Below the pieces are notes generated by a model. It was not told the DNA's origin. It worked only from the letters and a program-made list of their open reading frames with translations, and made no database searches. A stretch of 64,000 bases of DNA, taken from the NCBI GenBank assembly GCA_946406115.1, contig OX291550.1, positions 23,226,722-23,290,721 on the forward strand, in the 5' to 3' direction. Of this stretch, positions 41,426 to 53,287 are shown piece after piece. Origin of the DNA: Apoda limacodes (lineage: Eukaryota; Arthropoda; Insecta; Lepidoptera; Limacodidae). The position numbers and the translations under genes are program-made. Position 1 is the first letter of the stretch. Every line of letters starts with the position of its first letter.

Positions 41426-42340
41426 AAATCGTTATTAATATTCAGATGTGTAACTGTTTCTTACTGAGGGCCGATTGGTTGATTGTTGGTTTACTTTGTT
41501 TATTTGTTTTATGGTTTTTATCTACGAGCTTTTTGATTGAGCTACGAGTTGGTACACATATACAAAACCCGATGACAATGCAACATTATGGTACTTTTCA
41601 ACTGTTCTGATGATGGAGATGGAAGGTCCCCCTCTCCCAACGTCTATCGCAAATAAGGTGCGGTGCGGCTCGCTGTAGAATTAAGTATAGGCCCCGTCAC
41701 GAGAAGCTCTAAAGTTTGTAAACACACATTTCACTACTTATGGAATAAAATAAAAAAAAACGCAAACAAACTGATACGCATTCAAAACTCGAATGACAGC
41801 ACTGACAGCGTCAGTGTGAACCTACTTCGAAATGGCGGCCTATAGTTTAATTATTTTGTGTTGCGAATGCAAACAAAAAGTTTAGGAGGACGATAGATGC
41901 CAGTTGAGCAAGTTAAGAATAAAAAATGCCAAAACCATCCTAAGCCTGCTCTCATAAGGTTGATTGTCGCACGTCACTTTTTATGTCACTTAAGCGTAGA
42001 ACGCTTACGTTTTTGACTGATTTTTAGGTTCTTTATTTATAAAAAAAAAACTAATCTTTGTACAAAAGTTCTGGCCAATTTTTCTTTTCATATGAAACAA
42101 TACCTAAATAATGAACTGAAAAAAGAATCGGGTTCCCTAATGAAACATCGAGATCTGAAACAAGTAAACTCAATTTTCAGCACTTTTGTAATTATTTAAG
42201 AGTTTTTTTTTATTTATGAACATTTTTTTATATTATGTTCGATTTTTATTTTAAACTAGTTCTTTACTAATTATTCCTCTGTAATATTTTTTTTGTGAAT
42301 TGTAGTATGTATCTACTACTTTTGTTTTGGGATATTAGGG
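41426..42340. other. Intergenic stretch, nothing recognised
   Basis: Frames at 41,422-41,610 and 41,663-41,845 show no motif. A short palindrome (CACTGACAGCGTCAGTG) lies at 41,801-41,817. Confidence 0.4.
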
Positions 42341-43376
42341 TGGTTAAATGGTCTAAGGCGTATATCGTCGCCTTAAGCTGAATTTCTTAGTTTAAAAATG
42401 ATGATTCTGCCATAATTCTGTCTTTAGCCTATTCTGGGATTTAACTTGTCTTATATAAATAACACTCTCGTGTTCACAAACATACATAAAATATTTTGTT
42501 TTAGTGAGCTGATATGGAAAATAGTTGGCGAGGAACTGATGTCTTTAAATAATTCGGTGCATACGTAAGAGGTACAAGAGCTTTTGAAGCACATCCATAA
42601 TGCATATGTTCGTAGATTTAGCAGCAATTTTCTTAAATCTTTCGTTTCCTGCTATTTTGTGCCAGGAGCTATTTTACTAAGCTAAAAGAATTGTATGATT
42701 ATTTTGTCTAAAGGCTTTTCGCCTAATTTTATAGCATTTTCACATTTTTGCAGCGCATTATCGTTCCAAGAGTATTTCTGCGTCGTAATTTTTTCTATTA
42801 CTCAACTCTTTAGACAAGTCATTATTGAATAATAAAAAAATCCTTTTTTATTCACTAAGCTATGCCATGAATATCGGAATATCGTAACTCCAGAATCTCA
42901 GAAGGTTACGACCGATACTGAATGGTCCAATTTAATGTCATAACATCGGAATCGGTAAATTTTCTATTTTAGTTATTAAGCAAGCATAAATGTTGCCAGC
43001 GCGCCCCCAACTGTTCGCGTAATGTGTTATCTCACCATCTATTTAGCAGCTGAAGAGTAACCAACCGCCACTTGAGCCATTGCGTATTGTACATTTTGCT
43101 TATTTACTTAACCGTACTCTTCTTGTGAAGAGTTTGAAATTAGTCAAATTTGCTATATTATATCTTTGCCGACGTGAACAGCAGACACATCATTAAAGTT
43201 CATGTTGAGTAAGCAACACAAATATCTACTAAAATCAAGTCTCGCAATGAACTTGCAAAGCTAAATAAAAAAAGACTATTGATAACAAACGTACAACACT
43301 ACATTGCTTTACTTTACTATGTAGTCCTAGTCCTAGTCCTAAACATTCTCTAGAAAGACCTTGAGAAGGAAATAAT
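42341..43376. other. Intergenic stretch, possible tRNA-Leu-like scrap at its start
   Basis: GGTGGTTAAATGGTCTAAGG followed by CG at about 42,340-42,361 resembles the D arm of tRNA-Leu, but no B box follows. Three TCCTAG hexamers lie at 43,322-43,341. No gene. Confidence 0.4.
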
Positions 43377-43612
43377 AATATATTTGGACATTACACACAG
43401 CGCCGTCTGGCCCCAAAGTAAGCAAAGCTTGTGTTACGGATACCAAACAACGGATACAAATACATATATTCCTTTTTTATTGTAAATACATACATATCAT
43501 ACATAACTACACCCAGACTCAAGACAAACACAAATGTTTATTGCATAAATGTTTGTCCTGTGCGGGAATCGAACCCACGCCCTCTGCACAACAGTCGACC
43601 ACACTACCAACT
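43377..43612 (-). mobile_element. SINE-S copy with head type 1
   Basis: Reverse strand: CTCCTAGTTGGTAGTGTGGT (A-box region), GTGGGTTCGATTCCCGCACA (B box), TTGTCTTGAGTCTGGGTGTA, CCGTTGTTTGGTATCCGTAA and GGCGCTGTGTGTAATGTCC. The 102-residue forward frame across it is a shadow. Confidence 0.8.
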
Positions 43613-44262
43613 AGGAGAAATGTTACGACTTCGATCTTTTGGGATTTATAATAAATCTTTGTGCGACAATAAAGAAAACAATGTTGAAATGTCCTGTGTT
43701 AGATACACTCATTGTTATCAGTGTTGGCTGCCAGAATAGAAATGAATCACATATTTGTTGGCAGCAGTATATTTTTGTAGCAGGATTTAAAGTTATCTTT
43801 CACATTCAATGAATTTCAAATTCCTTAAAATTTTCAAAATTAACTTTTCGATAATATGCCTTATATTTCATAAAAACACTATTAAGAGAAACGCACGCTT
43901 TTTTTATGAAGTGGATTTTAATAAATGTTATAATACGTAAGTTAAAAAACATGACTATTGCAGGAGTATTAACTTTATGGATCTGAAACCTTTTATTGTG
44001 TTTTAAGAAGAAAGATTTTCCAGGCACTTAAGAAAGAAATGGAAACATTTTACGATTTTTATCTTTTGACATTTATTATAAAAGTGACCGACCCATTATT
44101 GAATAGAGGAAATAATAAGTGGCTGGCAGAGTAGAAAGTAATTGTGTGGGTGTTTTTTTTAAGCAAGATATTGGGTTACTCTTTATATTCTTTTCTCTTA
44201 CATCTAACACAGCAAAGCTGCACTTTGCAGTCCGCTTTTCGCCTCTAAGGCCCGTAAGTCGA
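43613..44262. other. Intergenic stretch, nothing recognised
   Basis: The reverse frame at 43,806-44,027 is unrecognised. Confidence 0.4.
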
Positions 44263-44264
44263 GG

Positions 44265-44352
44265 TTAAAAGTTCTATTATCTGTCGAATATGTATGAAAG
44301 CATTGATGCGTGTCGGAGGTCGTAGTAAGTAAAAGTCTTTGGTTTCTAGGGA
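44265..44352 (-). repeat. SINE-like fragment, family shared with 3.35 kb
   Basis: GTATGAAAGCATTGATGCGT and AAAAGTCTTTGGTTTCTAGG are the reverse complement of blocks at 3.39-3.46 kb. Confidence 0.5.
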
Positions 44353-44728
44353 CTAACCCTTTTGGGGAGAAGACGTTATGGTATCTATGTATTCTCTAAT
44401 TCGTGATTCTGTTTTTAAATATTTATTTTTCATTAGTACTGAACCTGATTTTATTTTTTTCACACGAATTGTAGGAGAGGGCAATGAGTCATACATAGTA
44501 TAATAAATACATGCAAGACGTAACTTAGTTAAATACAAATAAATACGATTAAACTAATGACAATTACACGTTTGTGTACAATGGTTTATCTTATATTTGC
44601 TAAATAATTTTCATTGCTTAACCTTGACTTTAGCCAATACCGTATAAAAGCGATCATTAAAATACTAATATCTAACCTATCTACCATATCTACCAAAATA
44701 ATTTTCATTCTATCTATGCGCCATAGAG
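44353..44728. other. Intergenic stretch, nothing recognised
   Basis: The reverse frame at 44,353-44,538 is unrecognised. Confidence 0.4.
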
Positions 44729-44729
44729 G

Positions 44730-44910
44730 AGACTCTTTTTTAGGTCATCATCCCACACTTCGCCTCCGACAGACGTGGCCAGCCTACTGCCACTTCAGCT
44801 TACTAATTCTGCGAGCTATGTCGGTAACTTTAGTTTTCTTCCAGATGTGCGAATGTGAGCATAGATCGCTTCATTGCGCGCTGTGCGACCTCGAACTTGT
44901 GAACTAGCCC
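44730..44910 (-). pseudogene. RTE-like reverse transcriptase C-terminal scrap
   Basis: The reverse strand reads QRAMKRSMLTFAHLEEN, then one frame over KVTDIARRISKLKWQ, a stop, AGHVCRR. In lepidopteran RTE-like proteins this is the conserved AQRAMERAMLG ... RTRVTDIARRIxKLKWQWAGH region (family knowledge). The 97-residue forward frame over it is a shadow. Confidence 0.65.
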
Positions 44911-45394
44911 TAATGTAAGTGTCCACGTTTAATAAGTTTACCAAGTAACATTAATATAATCGCCTAGAGGCTTAAAAACATGTGTTTGTTATTTATATTG
45001 TTTTTTTTTATTTGTTTAAAGGTAATGCTTCTTTTCGTAGCCACTTAAACTTTATTACAAAAACGTTGAATTCCGTTATTGAAATCTAATATAGGAAATC
45101 AGTATCGGTATTAAAAAACTTTTTTTAAAAGTAATAGATACCTTTCACTAAGCTTTAAACGAACGTTAGTAACTAATTTTGAGTCGGCGCATTTTGCTGA
45201 TAAATAAAATCATTTCCTATAAGAAATTGAATGATATAAGCTATTTTTTGGTGTGTACTCAAAATTAGTTAAGAGGATACGATTCACGGCGCCTCGCAGC
45301 GGGGTTCATACCCATATCCATGGATACCCCACACGTATGGGATTGATGAAAAAAAAATTTTGAGTTTCAGTTTTAAGTATGGGGAACCCCAAAA
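44911..45394. other. Intergenic stretch, nothing recognised
   Basis: An inverted pair, AACTAATTTTGAGT near 45,171 and ACTCAAAATTAGTT near 45,257, encloses about 75 bp and may be a small foldback. Otherwise nothing. Confidence 0.45.
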
Positions 45395-45399
45395 ATTTA

Positions 45400-45592
45400 T
45401 TGTTTTTTTTCTATTTTTGTGTGAAAATCTTAATGCGGTTCACAAAATACATCCACTTTCCAAGTTTCAACAGTATCGTTCTGATAGTTTCGGAAAAAAG
45501 TGGCTGTGACATACGGACGGACAGACAGACAGACATGACGAATCCATAGGAATTCCGTTTTTTTGCCATTTGGCTACGGAACCCTAAAATAG
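45400..45592 (+). repeat. GCGAGTCGG-family relative, 3' part
   Basis: CATCCACTTTCCAAGTTTCA, GTGGCTGTGACATACGGACG and GACAGACAGACAGACATGAC lead to TGGCTACGGAACCCTAAAA. The end and the ACGGACGGACAGAC run are shared with the main family, while the middle is a different subfamily, also found at 46.9 kb. Confidence 0.6.
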
Positions 45593-46455
45593 TGTGAATT
45601 TTTTTCATAGAGTTGTTGTTGTGTGTGAGTTTTGAGTTCTGTAATCTGTCCTTTGGACTGCGCAATAGCCTCGCAAAATTGGCCACACTTTAGAAAGCGA
45701 TAAAGTTAACCTGTAGTGGGTTTATTTTGCAATCATTTTATTTTCGCAGCTGGCTAGGAAGTGTTGACCAATTCTCAATGTCTATGGTGTCCGTATACTA
45801 ATTATAATCACGTTGATCATGCCTCGAGGTGTTATTTCAGATCAAGAAGCTTCGTTCACTTGAAGACGCTGTTGCCAGGTCCTTAGGAAGTAGTATACTC
45901 GTAGTCATATGAGTATATTGTCTATGGTCAAAAAGTAGCTGCTGTAAACCGATAAGGAGTTCCCTAGACTGACTTCCGTATCCGTCATTAAATCTTTCAG
46001 GTCTCCATTATGTTGTAGTGTGTCATAAGTACTACAGGTACATATGTGTGCCAAGTTTCAAAAGAATCGATGTCAAAATTAATTAGGTAAGCAAATTAAA
46101 CATCCCCTATTTTTCTACTTTTAGGGATGGGATTCTTTTTTCAAATTAAAATGGATCATACTTTCTCCAAGGGCAATAATCTATCCAACAAAAAAATAAT
46201 CATATAAATCAGACAGCTCTGTACAAAGTAATGCCCGAAAAAACATATACAATCGAATTAAGAACCTCCTTCATTTCTTTTGTCGGGTAAAAATACCTAC
46301 ATTTAATAAATTAGAAAATCAATTGCCCCGTGCAACCTAATTTAATAAATTTTATAAAATTACAAAACCTAGTCACGAGCCGCTTCAATTTTACATGCAA
46401 CATTAAACAGGTAAATGGTCTAACAACTAGGCAACAACTTTTTACAATTTATTAA
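45593..46455. other. Intergenic stretch, nothing recognised
   Basis: The 91-residue reverse frame at 45,411-45,686 is read through the repeat above. No gene is supported. Confidence 0.4.
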
Positions 46456-46457
46456 AA

Positions 46458-46950
46458 TAAAACTAGTCAAATGCGTGTCGTGCACGCATTAAGTAAGGGT
46501 TCTGTAGAATGAGAATTATAGCAGATATCTAAAACTCTTCTAAACCGATTTTGTCTAATACAATTTTCATTGAAAGTATTAATAAAACCCTATCATCGTG
46601 ATTTTATTCATATTTTTAGATCACGCGGTTTAAAAGCATACAAATTTTTCAACTTTGGAAACCAAGAACTCAAAAAATATAAATCTTTTAGAAAAAGTCT
46701 TTTAAGGTCCTCAAATGGATTTTGAATGCCCTGTTTTATAATAATCTACGTGTTGAGGAGCGCGGAAAAAGTCAATTAGGTTCAATGTATGGAGAGATAC
46801 GCAAAACAAAATTCATAACATATCTGTATGGCAATTCAAAAAAGACTTTCTGTAAAATTTTATTAGAAAATATCCAAAGACGATGATTTAATAAGGCTGT
46901 GACATACGGACGGACGGATACACATGACGAATTTATAAGGCTTCTACGGA
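46458..46950 (+). repeat. GCGAGTCGG-family relative, diverged
   Basis: It opens AACTAGTCAAATGCGTGTCG and GTAAGGGTTCTGTAGAATGA, and near its end has GGCTGTGACATACGGACGGA then CGGATACACATGACGAATTT. It is the same subfamily as at 45.4 kb but with the left end preserved. Confidence 0.6.
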
Positions 46951-47029
46951 GGTATTTTAAGATCGTTAAATTACTCTCAGTTGTTTATATTTCTTGTTTA
47001 AATCTTTTTTTTTATTTGCAATATAAAAT

Positions 47030-47300
47030 CTATGCATACTAATATTATGAATTCAAAAGTAACTGTGTTTCTGAATAAAATTCCGTTTTCCGTTGAAATC
47101 CTACACCGCTAAACGAATTTAGGACGGGTGGAACCGCGGGCAAATTTGGCATGGAGATAGATTGAGTCTCGGGGAAGGACATGGGCTACTTGAAATCGTC
47201 AAGTGTGAGGCGGTTTTTTTTTCTATAATTGAGGAGTTGCCGTTGAAATCCTACATCGATAACCGAATTTAGGGTGGTTGAAACCGCAAGCATATCTTCA
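47030..47300 (-). repeat. LINE-tail repeat F
   Basis: CATACTAATATTATGAATTC, AAATTTGGCATGGAGATAGA, GTCTCGGGGAAGGACATGGG and AATTGAGGAGTTGCCGTTGA, as at 38.95 kb. The blocks GTTGAAATCCTACA and GAATTTAGG occur twice, about 125 bp apart. Confidence 0.65.
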
Positions 47301-47760
47301 TAGTCTATTTCATATTATGAATATCATCTTTCCTGGAAAAGAGTGATTTTATTATAACTTTCATTTCCTGGTATGTTTTCTTAGATGTTTTTCATTATTT
47401 TTTCTTTATATCTCTTATTTTATTTTTATAAGTGGTTATCATATATGCTAATGTTTTATAACAATTATTGTCAACTAAACAGTAAACAATAGACTTCTTC
47501 GGATATCTGTTAATTTATTTGGAAAATAAAAAAAAAATTTGTGTGTTCAATAACTGTGACATAAACAATACTTGGCACCAAAAGAATGATTTTAATTTTA
47601 TCTAAGCCCGAAAACAACTATAAAATTAACATAAGTGAAAAAAGCTAAGGGCCTTTAGATCATTTAATTAGCCTATCGGAAATCACTACTTTGATGGGAG
47701 TCCGCCTAGAAGCACTTTTTAAGTAAGTGTTTCAAAGAGCACCTAAACGTTTGTCGTATG
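47301..47760. other. Intergenic stretch, nothing recognised
   Basis: No supported feature. Confidence 0.4.
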
Positions 47761-47764
47761 ACAA

Positions 47765-47875
47765 GAGTCGTTAACGTCCACCAACTCGCACTAGGCTAGC
47801 AAATTGGACTATGGTCTAAGCCTCCTTCTTTAAGGAAAGGCCTGTGCCCCTGCAGTGGGGCGTATGTGTAATAAA
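47765..47875 (+). repeat. Dispersed repeat shared with 25.2 kb
   Basis: CACCAACTCGCACTAGGCTA, then CTCCTTCTTTAAGGAAAGGC and CTGTGCCCCTGCAGTGGGGC. It is a reverse match of 25,228-25,325. Confidence 0.6.
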
Positions 47876-48280
47876 AAGTCGAAATTGCTTATTCAACGTG
47901 AGCTTCCCATTCATTAATTTATTTAATAAATTTTGATTACCTTACCTTCCCATGAAACCAAACATAAAACAATAAAATTGCGTTAAGATATCGAAATGTA
48001 ATGGTCCAATCAAATTGGCAATTGGTATATTATAATTAAATTAATTGTGACATATAAATTGACGTTACTGCTACAAAAGCAATCTATCAATGGAATTAAT
48101 TAAATTATCCATATGTGTATACAATTAAATTATATTTAAGTACATTTGATCAATCTCACTTCTGTATACTCAATGATGGATTTTTAGCAATTAGCTCTTA
48201 ATTAGTTTCAGTTTCCACTCATGTAAATGAAATTAATTAAAATGAATGTTATTTAAAAATATGCGAATCTATGTCCTTTT
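47876..48280. other. Intergenic stretch, nothing recognised
   Basis: A+T-rich, rich in AATTAATTAA motifs. No gene. Confidence 0.4.
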
Positions 48281-48834
48281 CCGTTTTTAGGGTTCCGTAG
48301 TCAATAACAAACCCTTATGGTTACGCCATGGACGGACATGGCTGTTCGTCTGTCTGTTTGTCTGTCTGGTCGCGGCGTAGCTCAGAGACCATCAGTTTTT
48401 TTTCTGAACTGACTATGCAGTTGGCTGATGCAGCTATTACTGCTCCACCTGGCTTATGGGACGAGACTCTGAAGAAGAAAATGAAGTTGGTACTTGTGTA
48501 AAACAGGTATTAAATATAAGTTTATGAAGTATTAAACATGATAAAAATAAAATTATACCATTCTGAACACTAATATTTTGCTTTCTTTTACTATCTTAAA
48601 TCATTGTTACAGCGCCATCTAACTATTACTAAGCGAAACATAAAACACATTTGTTTGTTGAAAACGATATTCTATATATAATATATTCTATAGATAAGAT
48701 ATAAGCTTGATTAGATTTTAGATAGGTAACCACTTAGCGGCACACTTTTTGTTTTTTTTGTGTTTTCAAACTACTTAAATGTACGGAAACCGAGGCCTCG
48801 GTGCGTGAGGCCGACTCGCACTTGGCTGGTTTTT
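48281..48834 (-). repeat. GCGAGTCGG-family subfamily, reverse copy
   Basis: It starts TTTTTAGGGTTCCGTAGTCA, has ATGGACGGACATGG and GTTCGTCTGTCTGTTTGTCT, and ends GGCCTCGGTGCGTGAGGCCG, ACTCGCACTTGGCTGG. At about 550 bp it is the longest copy. The interior includes AATGAAGTTGGTACTTGTGT and TACAGCGCCATCTAACTATT, which are not found in the other copies. Confidence 0.7.
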
Positions 48835-49055
48835 CTATCTATTCCAATTCAGGTCTCTCGATTTCAACGTCGGCGTCAATTAATAACAAACAAACATACA
48901 AAAAAAAATTTTGCTGTTATATATTTGTTATTACGATTAGTAATTAAATTTCCAGAAAATGAAACATTATGATACAATTCAGCTAAATTTATCATTACAC
49001 ACGAGGCAGCATTTCAGCCCGAGTCGACAAGTGATGACTATAGATCGAGGGTTTC
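48835..49055. other. Intergenic stretch, nothing recognised
   Basis: No supported feature. Confidence 0.35.
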
Positions 49056-49056
49056 A

Positions 49057-49195
49057 TAAGACATTTTCAACTTACTTGCCTGTAAAAATAAATAAAACAA
49101 CAACGCACATTTTGTAAACAAAAATGGCTGCAGATCTCTTTTTTTTTTCAAATAAAACATGCACTATCATTGGAGTAAACGCACTGACCCGTGTC
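49057..49195. repeat. Repeat shared with 40.67 kb
   Basis: AGACATTTTCAACTTACTTG, GCACATTTTGTAAACAAAAA and CTATCATTGGAGTAAACG correspond to blocks at 40,668-40,770. Confidence 0.5.
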
Positions 49196-49624
49196 CGTGA
49201 CAGCAGCTTATTTTTTTCTGAGATTAAAAACTAGGCCACTAAGCATTAGTGCCACTTGTGACAAAGTGCATTTTACATTACAGTTTTTTTTGAATGTTTA
49301 ACAAGAAGAAATTATGTCCATAAACAAGTTCTTCTTTTTGGGTAAATAAAACCCACACATTTGTTAAAAACACATTAAACTATTAGATTCCATTGAATAT
49401 CAATTTTTTACAACATTTTAACAAGAAATGTCAAAGAGAGATGAGAAATGTTAAAGAGTGTCGAAAACAGTCGTATGACACTTGTGAGCTCTGCTTAATA
49501 CACAATTTACACGGCTCGGACTGCAACGCACAACCTCGTCTGTAATGAGTAGCATAGCTGGTTTTTATCATAATGTAATATTTCCGACTTCCCTACTATT
49601 TTAAATAATTTTTAAATTAAAAAA
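49196..49624. other. Intergenic stretch, nothing recognised
   Basis: No supported feature. Confidence 0.35.
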
Positions 49625-49627
49625 ACT

Positions 49628-49850
49628 GGTTGCCTGTAAAGTCGGTATACGGGCGAAAGTTTTACGTGACAATGATTTTATGTCTGTCTCTCTCGCTCTT
49701 AGGCGGGCGCCTGCCTCTCACTCGCTCTCATTGTGAGCGCATAACGTGAGCGGAGCGTAACGCAGTTTCTTGAAGTGTCACCCGGCAAACCAATTTAAAA
49801 GACGTTGTCACGTCAAAAAAACTTTAATTTACCTACCGACATACTACTGT
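49628..49850. mobile_element. Probable MITE with weak inverted ends
   Basis: AAGTTTTACGTGACAATG at 49,657 pairs imperfectly with GACGTTGTCACGTCAAAA at 49,801. The interior is G+C-rich for this region (TCTTAGGCGGGCGCCTGCCT, TTGTGAGCGCATAACGTGAG). It is likely a dispersed element, but only one copy is in the window and its ends are uncertain. Confidence 0.4.
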
Positions 49851-50280
49851 TCTTATATCTGTCTAAATCCTAAATATGTAAATATCATTGAAGTGTAACG
49901 AAATAATTACGCATGACTGCTCGTTCATTGGGTTGAGGACCCTTTTTTGCCAATTTTTCGGCTGAAATATTTTACTTGTAGTCTGTATTGTAGGCTTTAT
50001 TAGTTTATTTCAGACAAAGAGGCAATTCTATGCGAATTTAAACAAAAATCTCATTATGGTTCTCATCAACATTACAGCAAAAAGTTTTAATTAGAAAAAA
50101 AAAATAAAAAATTTAAATTTAAAAAGTTAAAACGGAGGCACTGATCTCTAAATTATAATAAAAATAATAGTGATTAAAAAATTTAATGCTAACAATGTCA
50201 CATATAATAGTATTTATTTTTTCAAATCTATATTTTCCTGTCCTTTGACAAAGAACTCTCCCACTGTTTTCCACTACCTT
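49851..50280. other. Intergenic stretch, nothing recognised
   Basis: A+T-rich, no supported feature. Confidence 0.4.
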
Positions 50281-50282
50281 TT

Positions 50283-50525
50283 TTTATACCACTAGGGTGG
50301 CAAACAAGCCTACGATACGCCTGATGGTAAGCTGTCCCCGTGGCCTATGGGCGCTTGCAACACCAGGGTTATACACTCGCGTGTTGGCGACCCTTCAAAT
50401 ATCTAATAACTTCTTTCTAGAAGAACCCCATACTGTAGTACTTAGAGAAAAACTTGGAGGGAGCTTATTGCACAACCCAAGCGGAGGGAGTTCCTCTGAA
50501 ATCGCACTGTATGCGACCTTTTCGA
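50283..50525 (-). repeat. LINE-A 3' end, truncated copy
   Basis: ACCACTAGGGTGGCAAACAA, CGCCTGATGGTAAGCTGTCC, GGCGCTTGCAACACCAGGGT and GAACCCCATACTGTAGTACT run in the same order as in the longer LINE-A at 14.7 kb. The forward frame at 50,297-50,608 is a shadow of it. Confidence 0.75.
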
Positions 50526-50689
50526 TTCTTAAGTATGTACTACTTTTAACAAATTTTAGACCTTTTCCGGTGGGATTGCTTTTTAATGCTGACTGTCGGC
50601 AACACTGATTTTATACTAAAGCAGGGCTGGTTAAAATGAGGTAACGAAAAATAAATTGTACGTTGTATTAGCTTATACAATAATTTATT

Positions 50690-50930
50690 TCTTACTAGCT
50701 TTTGCCCGTGGTTCCACCTACCCTAAATTCGGTTAAGGGTGAAGGATTTCAAAGGCGACTCCTCAATTATAGAAAAAAATCCGACTTACACTTGAAGTTT
50801 TTAAGTAGCTCTTCCACGGGACTCAAACTATCTCCATGCCAAATTTCATCTTAATAGGTACAGCGGTTTAAGCGTGAACAGGTGACGGAGTGACTTTCGC
50901 ATTTATAATATAAGTATGGATGTCGGTTAT
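50690..50930 (+). repeat. LINE-tail repeat F
   Basis: TTACTAGCTTTTGCCCGTGG, ACCCTAAATTCGGTTAAGGG, ATCTCCATGCCAAATTTCAT and GCATTTATAATATAAGTATG. This is the opposite orientation to the copies at 38.95 and 47.03 kb. Confidence 0.7.
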
Positions 50931-51465
50931 TGATGTTTTAAGAAAAAATAATTTAATTATTTTCTGATTTGTCAGAGTAGTGTACTTGGGCCTTAATTTA
51001 TTCGTAAGGATAAAAGAATATAACACACAAAACTAAGAAGATAAAACTTTCTATTTCTATTAAAACTTGAACGTAGTGAAAAAAACCTATGTCTTTGATT
51101 AAAACAGTTTATTTCATTTTAATCATTCCACTAGCTTTTACCCGCGAATTTCTATCGTGAATTCGGTTATTCTACGTAAACTTTTGATCAGGGTAAAAAA
51201 GGCCCCACTGTTTACAAAAACAGCACTACAGACATTCAAATATTTTAAAGTACAATCGTGAACAAAGATACTTGTTATACGAATTGTGACAGGCTTGATT
51301 TGTTTAAAGGTTCTTGGATTAGGCAGTTATCGATGACGAAAAATCTGTCTCGTTATCGCAAAGTTCGCATGGTAGAAAATCGATCTAAAGTTATATATAC
51401 TAGGATTTTTTAAAATATTTTTTTTATAATATTTTTAACTAAATTTTTAATGATTATTAATTTCT
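50931..51465. other. Intergenic stretch, LINE-tail-like scrap
   Basis: CCACTAGCTTTTACCCGCGA followed by GAATTCGGTTATTC at about 51,128 is another start of the repeat F type, soon lost. No gene. Confidence 0.4.
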
Positions 51466-51468
51466 AAT

Positions 51469-51682
51469 GACAGCTGTCAAACTAGAAAGGGCTATACCTC
51501 CCTAACTATTGATCTTAGACTAGCAATTTCCTTGCAGAAATGATAGATCTTATCAAGATCTTTATTTTTGATGGCAGCTGTCAAACTAGAAAGAGCTATA
51601 TCTCCCTCCCTAACTATTGATCTTAGACTAGCAGTTTCCTTGCAGAAATGATAGATCTCATCATTTTGATGACAGCTGTCAT
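51469..51682. repeat. Tandem duplication, about 100-bp unit
   Basis: GACAGCTGTCAAACTAGAAA, CTAACTATTGATCTTAGACT and TTTCCTTGCAGAAATGATAG occur at 51,469 and again from 51,573, with one small insertion (CTCCCTCCC for CTCCC). A third start (GACAGCTGTC at 51,671) is cut after about ten bases. GACAGCTGTC is itself palindromic. Confidence 0.85.
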
Positions 51683-52600
51683 TTGCAATAATATTGAAAA
51701 TAAGAAATTAAATCGACTATAAACGCTCGACATATCCCACCGACTGCACTTGTTGTGCCGTTCAGTTGGTCGGTGGGGAAAAACTATCTTTTCGTCGTCA
51801 ATCTACCGAAATACAAACACACGTCAATCTTGTTAGATCATACGGAACTCCTGCTCGCACTTGGCCGGTTTCTTTTTGTATTTTTGTATTCGATTGTACT
51901 ATAAAAAATTTAAACGGTGCCATGGTAGAGCTATCATTTGTAAACAGCACTGCTATTAGTGCTGCTGGTAGTGCTGTCTACAATAAAGGAAGCAACTCAT
52001 GAGCGAAATAGTAAGTTTCATATGTCATTTTTCGTTCCGCTAGCAACCTTTGCCCTGAAAATCATGTTAATTGGATGATTCGTAATGATGAAAAGGGATT
52101 ATAAACAATCAAACTTTCGATTTTAACCCTAGATTATTGAGCTATCGTAAAAATTACAATAGCAAAATCAATATTCTATGAAAAATCTAAATTCGCATTG
52201 TACCCGCGTTCCCTGCTGCTGCTGTTATTGTGTCAATATGTCAAATAAACAAATATATATTAATATCAATATTTTGTTATCACTAAAGCCCAAACAATAA
52301 CTTTTTTGACGCCTAGTTGGGATTGTTTGGTTTAATGCAGGGAAAAACCTGATTTTCTTGAATTCTGTGTGGATTGTTTATTTTGGAAAATGTTCAGAAA
52401 AGATAAGAAGAATTGACAGCACTGTAATAGAATGTAACCTTATTTATTATACGGGCTCACGTTTACATAAAGTCTCCTAACAAACCGTCCCGGACGCCTT
52501 TGCTTCGCTACCCGAACAGTAATACCTACATTCTAAACTTTGATGTCATTCATATACTTGGTCATCAGTCTTTGATAAATCCGACAACTTCGGCAACGAA
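51683..52600. other. Intergenic stretch, nothing firm recognised
   Basis: CCTGCTCGCACTTGGCCGGT at about 51,850 is an isolated reversed left end of the GCGAGTCGG family. The 78-residue frame at 51,766-52,002 spans it and is not called. Confidence 0.4.
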
Positions 52601-52608
52601 ATGTATGA

Positions 52609-52781
52609 CTATAGCACGGACGCGAAGCAGGAAGAATTTCGTTCAATGACCGGTCACTATTTGTCTCTGTTGCACGCCCGTAATTATTTGCCGTTGCGCT
52701 CGCACAAATGCGATGACGGACCGCTGTTATCAGAAATTACTACTATTTGACCGCTGAACACAAACTCCGTCCGTGCTATAG
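52609..52781. mobile_element. Short MITE with perfect 14-bp inverted ends
   Basis: CTATAGCACGGACG at 52,609-52,622 is the exact reverse complement of CGTCCGTGCTATAG at 52,768-52,781. The 173-bp element is richer in G+C than its surroundings and has no coding capacity. A target duplication is not obvious. Confidence 0.6.
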
Positions 52782-53285
52782 CTGGATAGCACCCTTTTTA
52801 ACAAAACATGCTAGATGGGTGCGCTTGCCCAGAATGATACCACATACTACGTTTTAAGGTAAGACATATGTATGATATATCTCGTGACATGACTCTATTA
52901 GGTACATTAGAAAAGTATTTTTGGTGTGTGATAAAGTATTGTGTTTTGATAATTAATCTAGTTTAGAGAATATTATTGTTTATTTATCACTTACTTGCGC
53001 CATATTAAACGTTTTTCAGGTTAGGTTATATAATTTGTGACCCGTATATAGATTGGAAAGCCAACTTTTTTAGAGTAATAACCACCATTCAATTGTATAC
53101 TTACCTTTTTAATTTTTCTTGAGGGAAGTTATTATAATAGGTACGAAAATCGAAATCACCAAATTTGCGTTTTCGTCGCTAAGAAACTGATTTTTTTAAA
53201 GACGCAAAAAATATTCTCAATTGAATTTGCTCGTGCCTACCTACTGTTTTGCTCTGCCTATAGAATTAACACAAACTGTTTTTTT
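52782..53285. other. Intergenic stretch, nothing recognised
   Basis: No supported feature. Confidence 0.4.
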
Positions 53286-53287
53286 TG

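Noticed and set aside
42341..42400. Possible tRNA-Leu gene
   Set aside because: Only a D-arm-like stretch matches; no B box, T arm or acceptor stem follows.
43322..43341. Possible telomere-like repeat
   Set aside because: Three TCCTAG hexamers do not match the insect TTAGG telomere repeat and do not continue.
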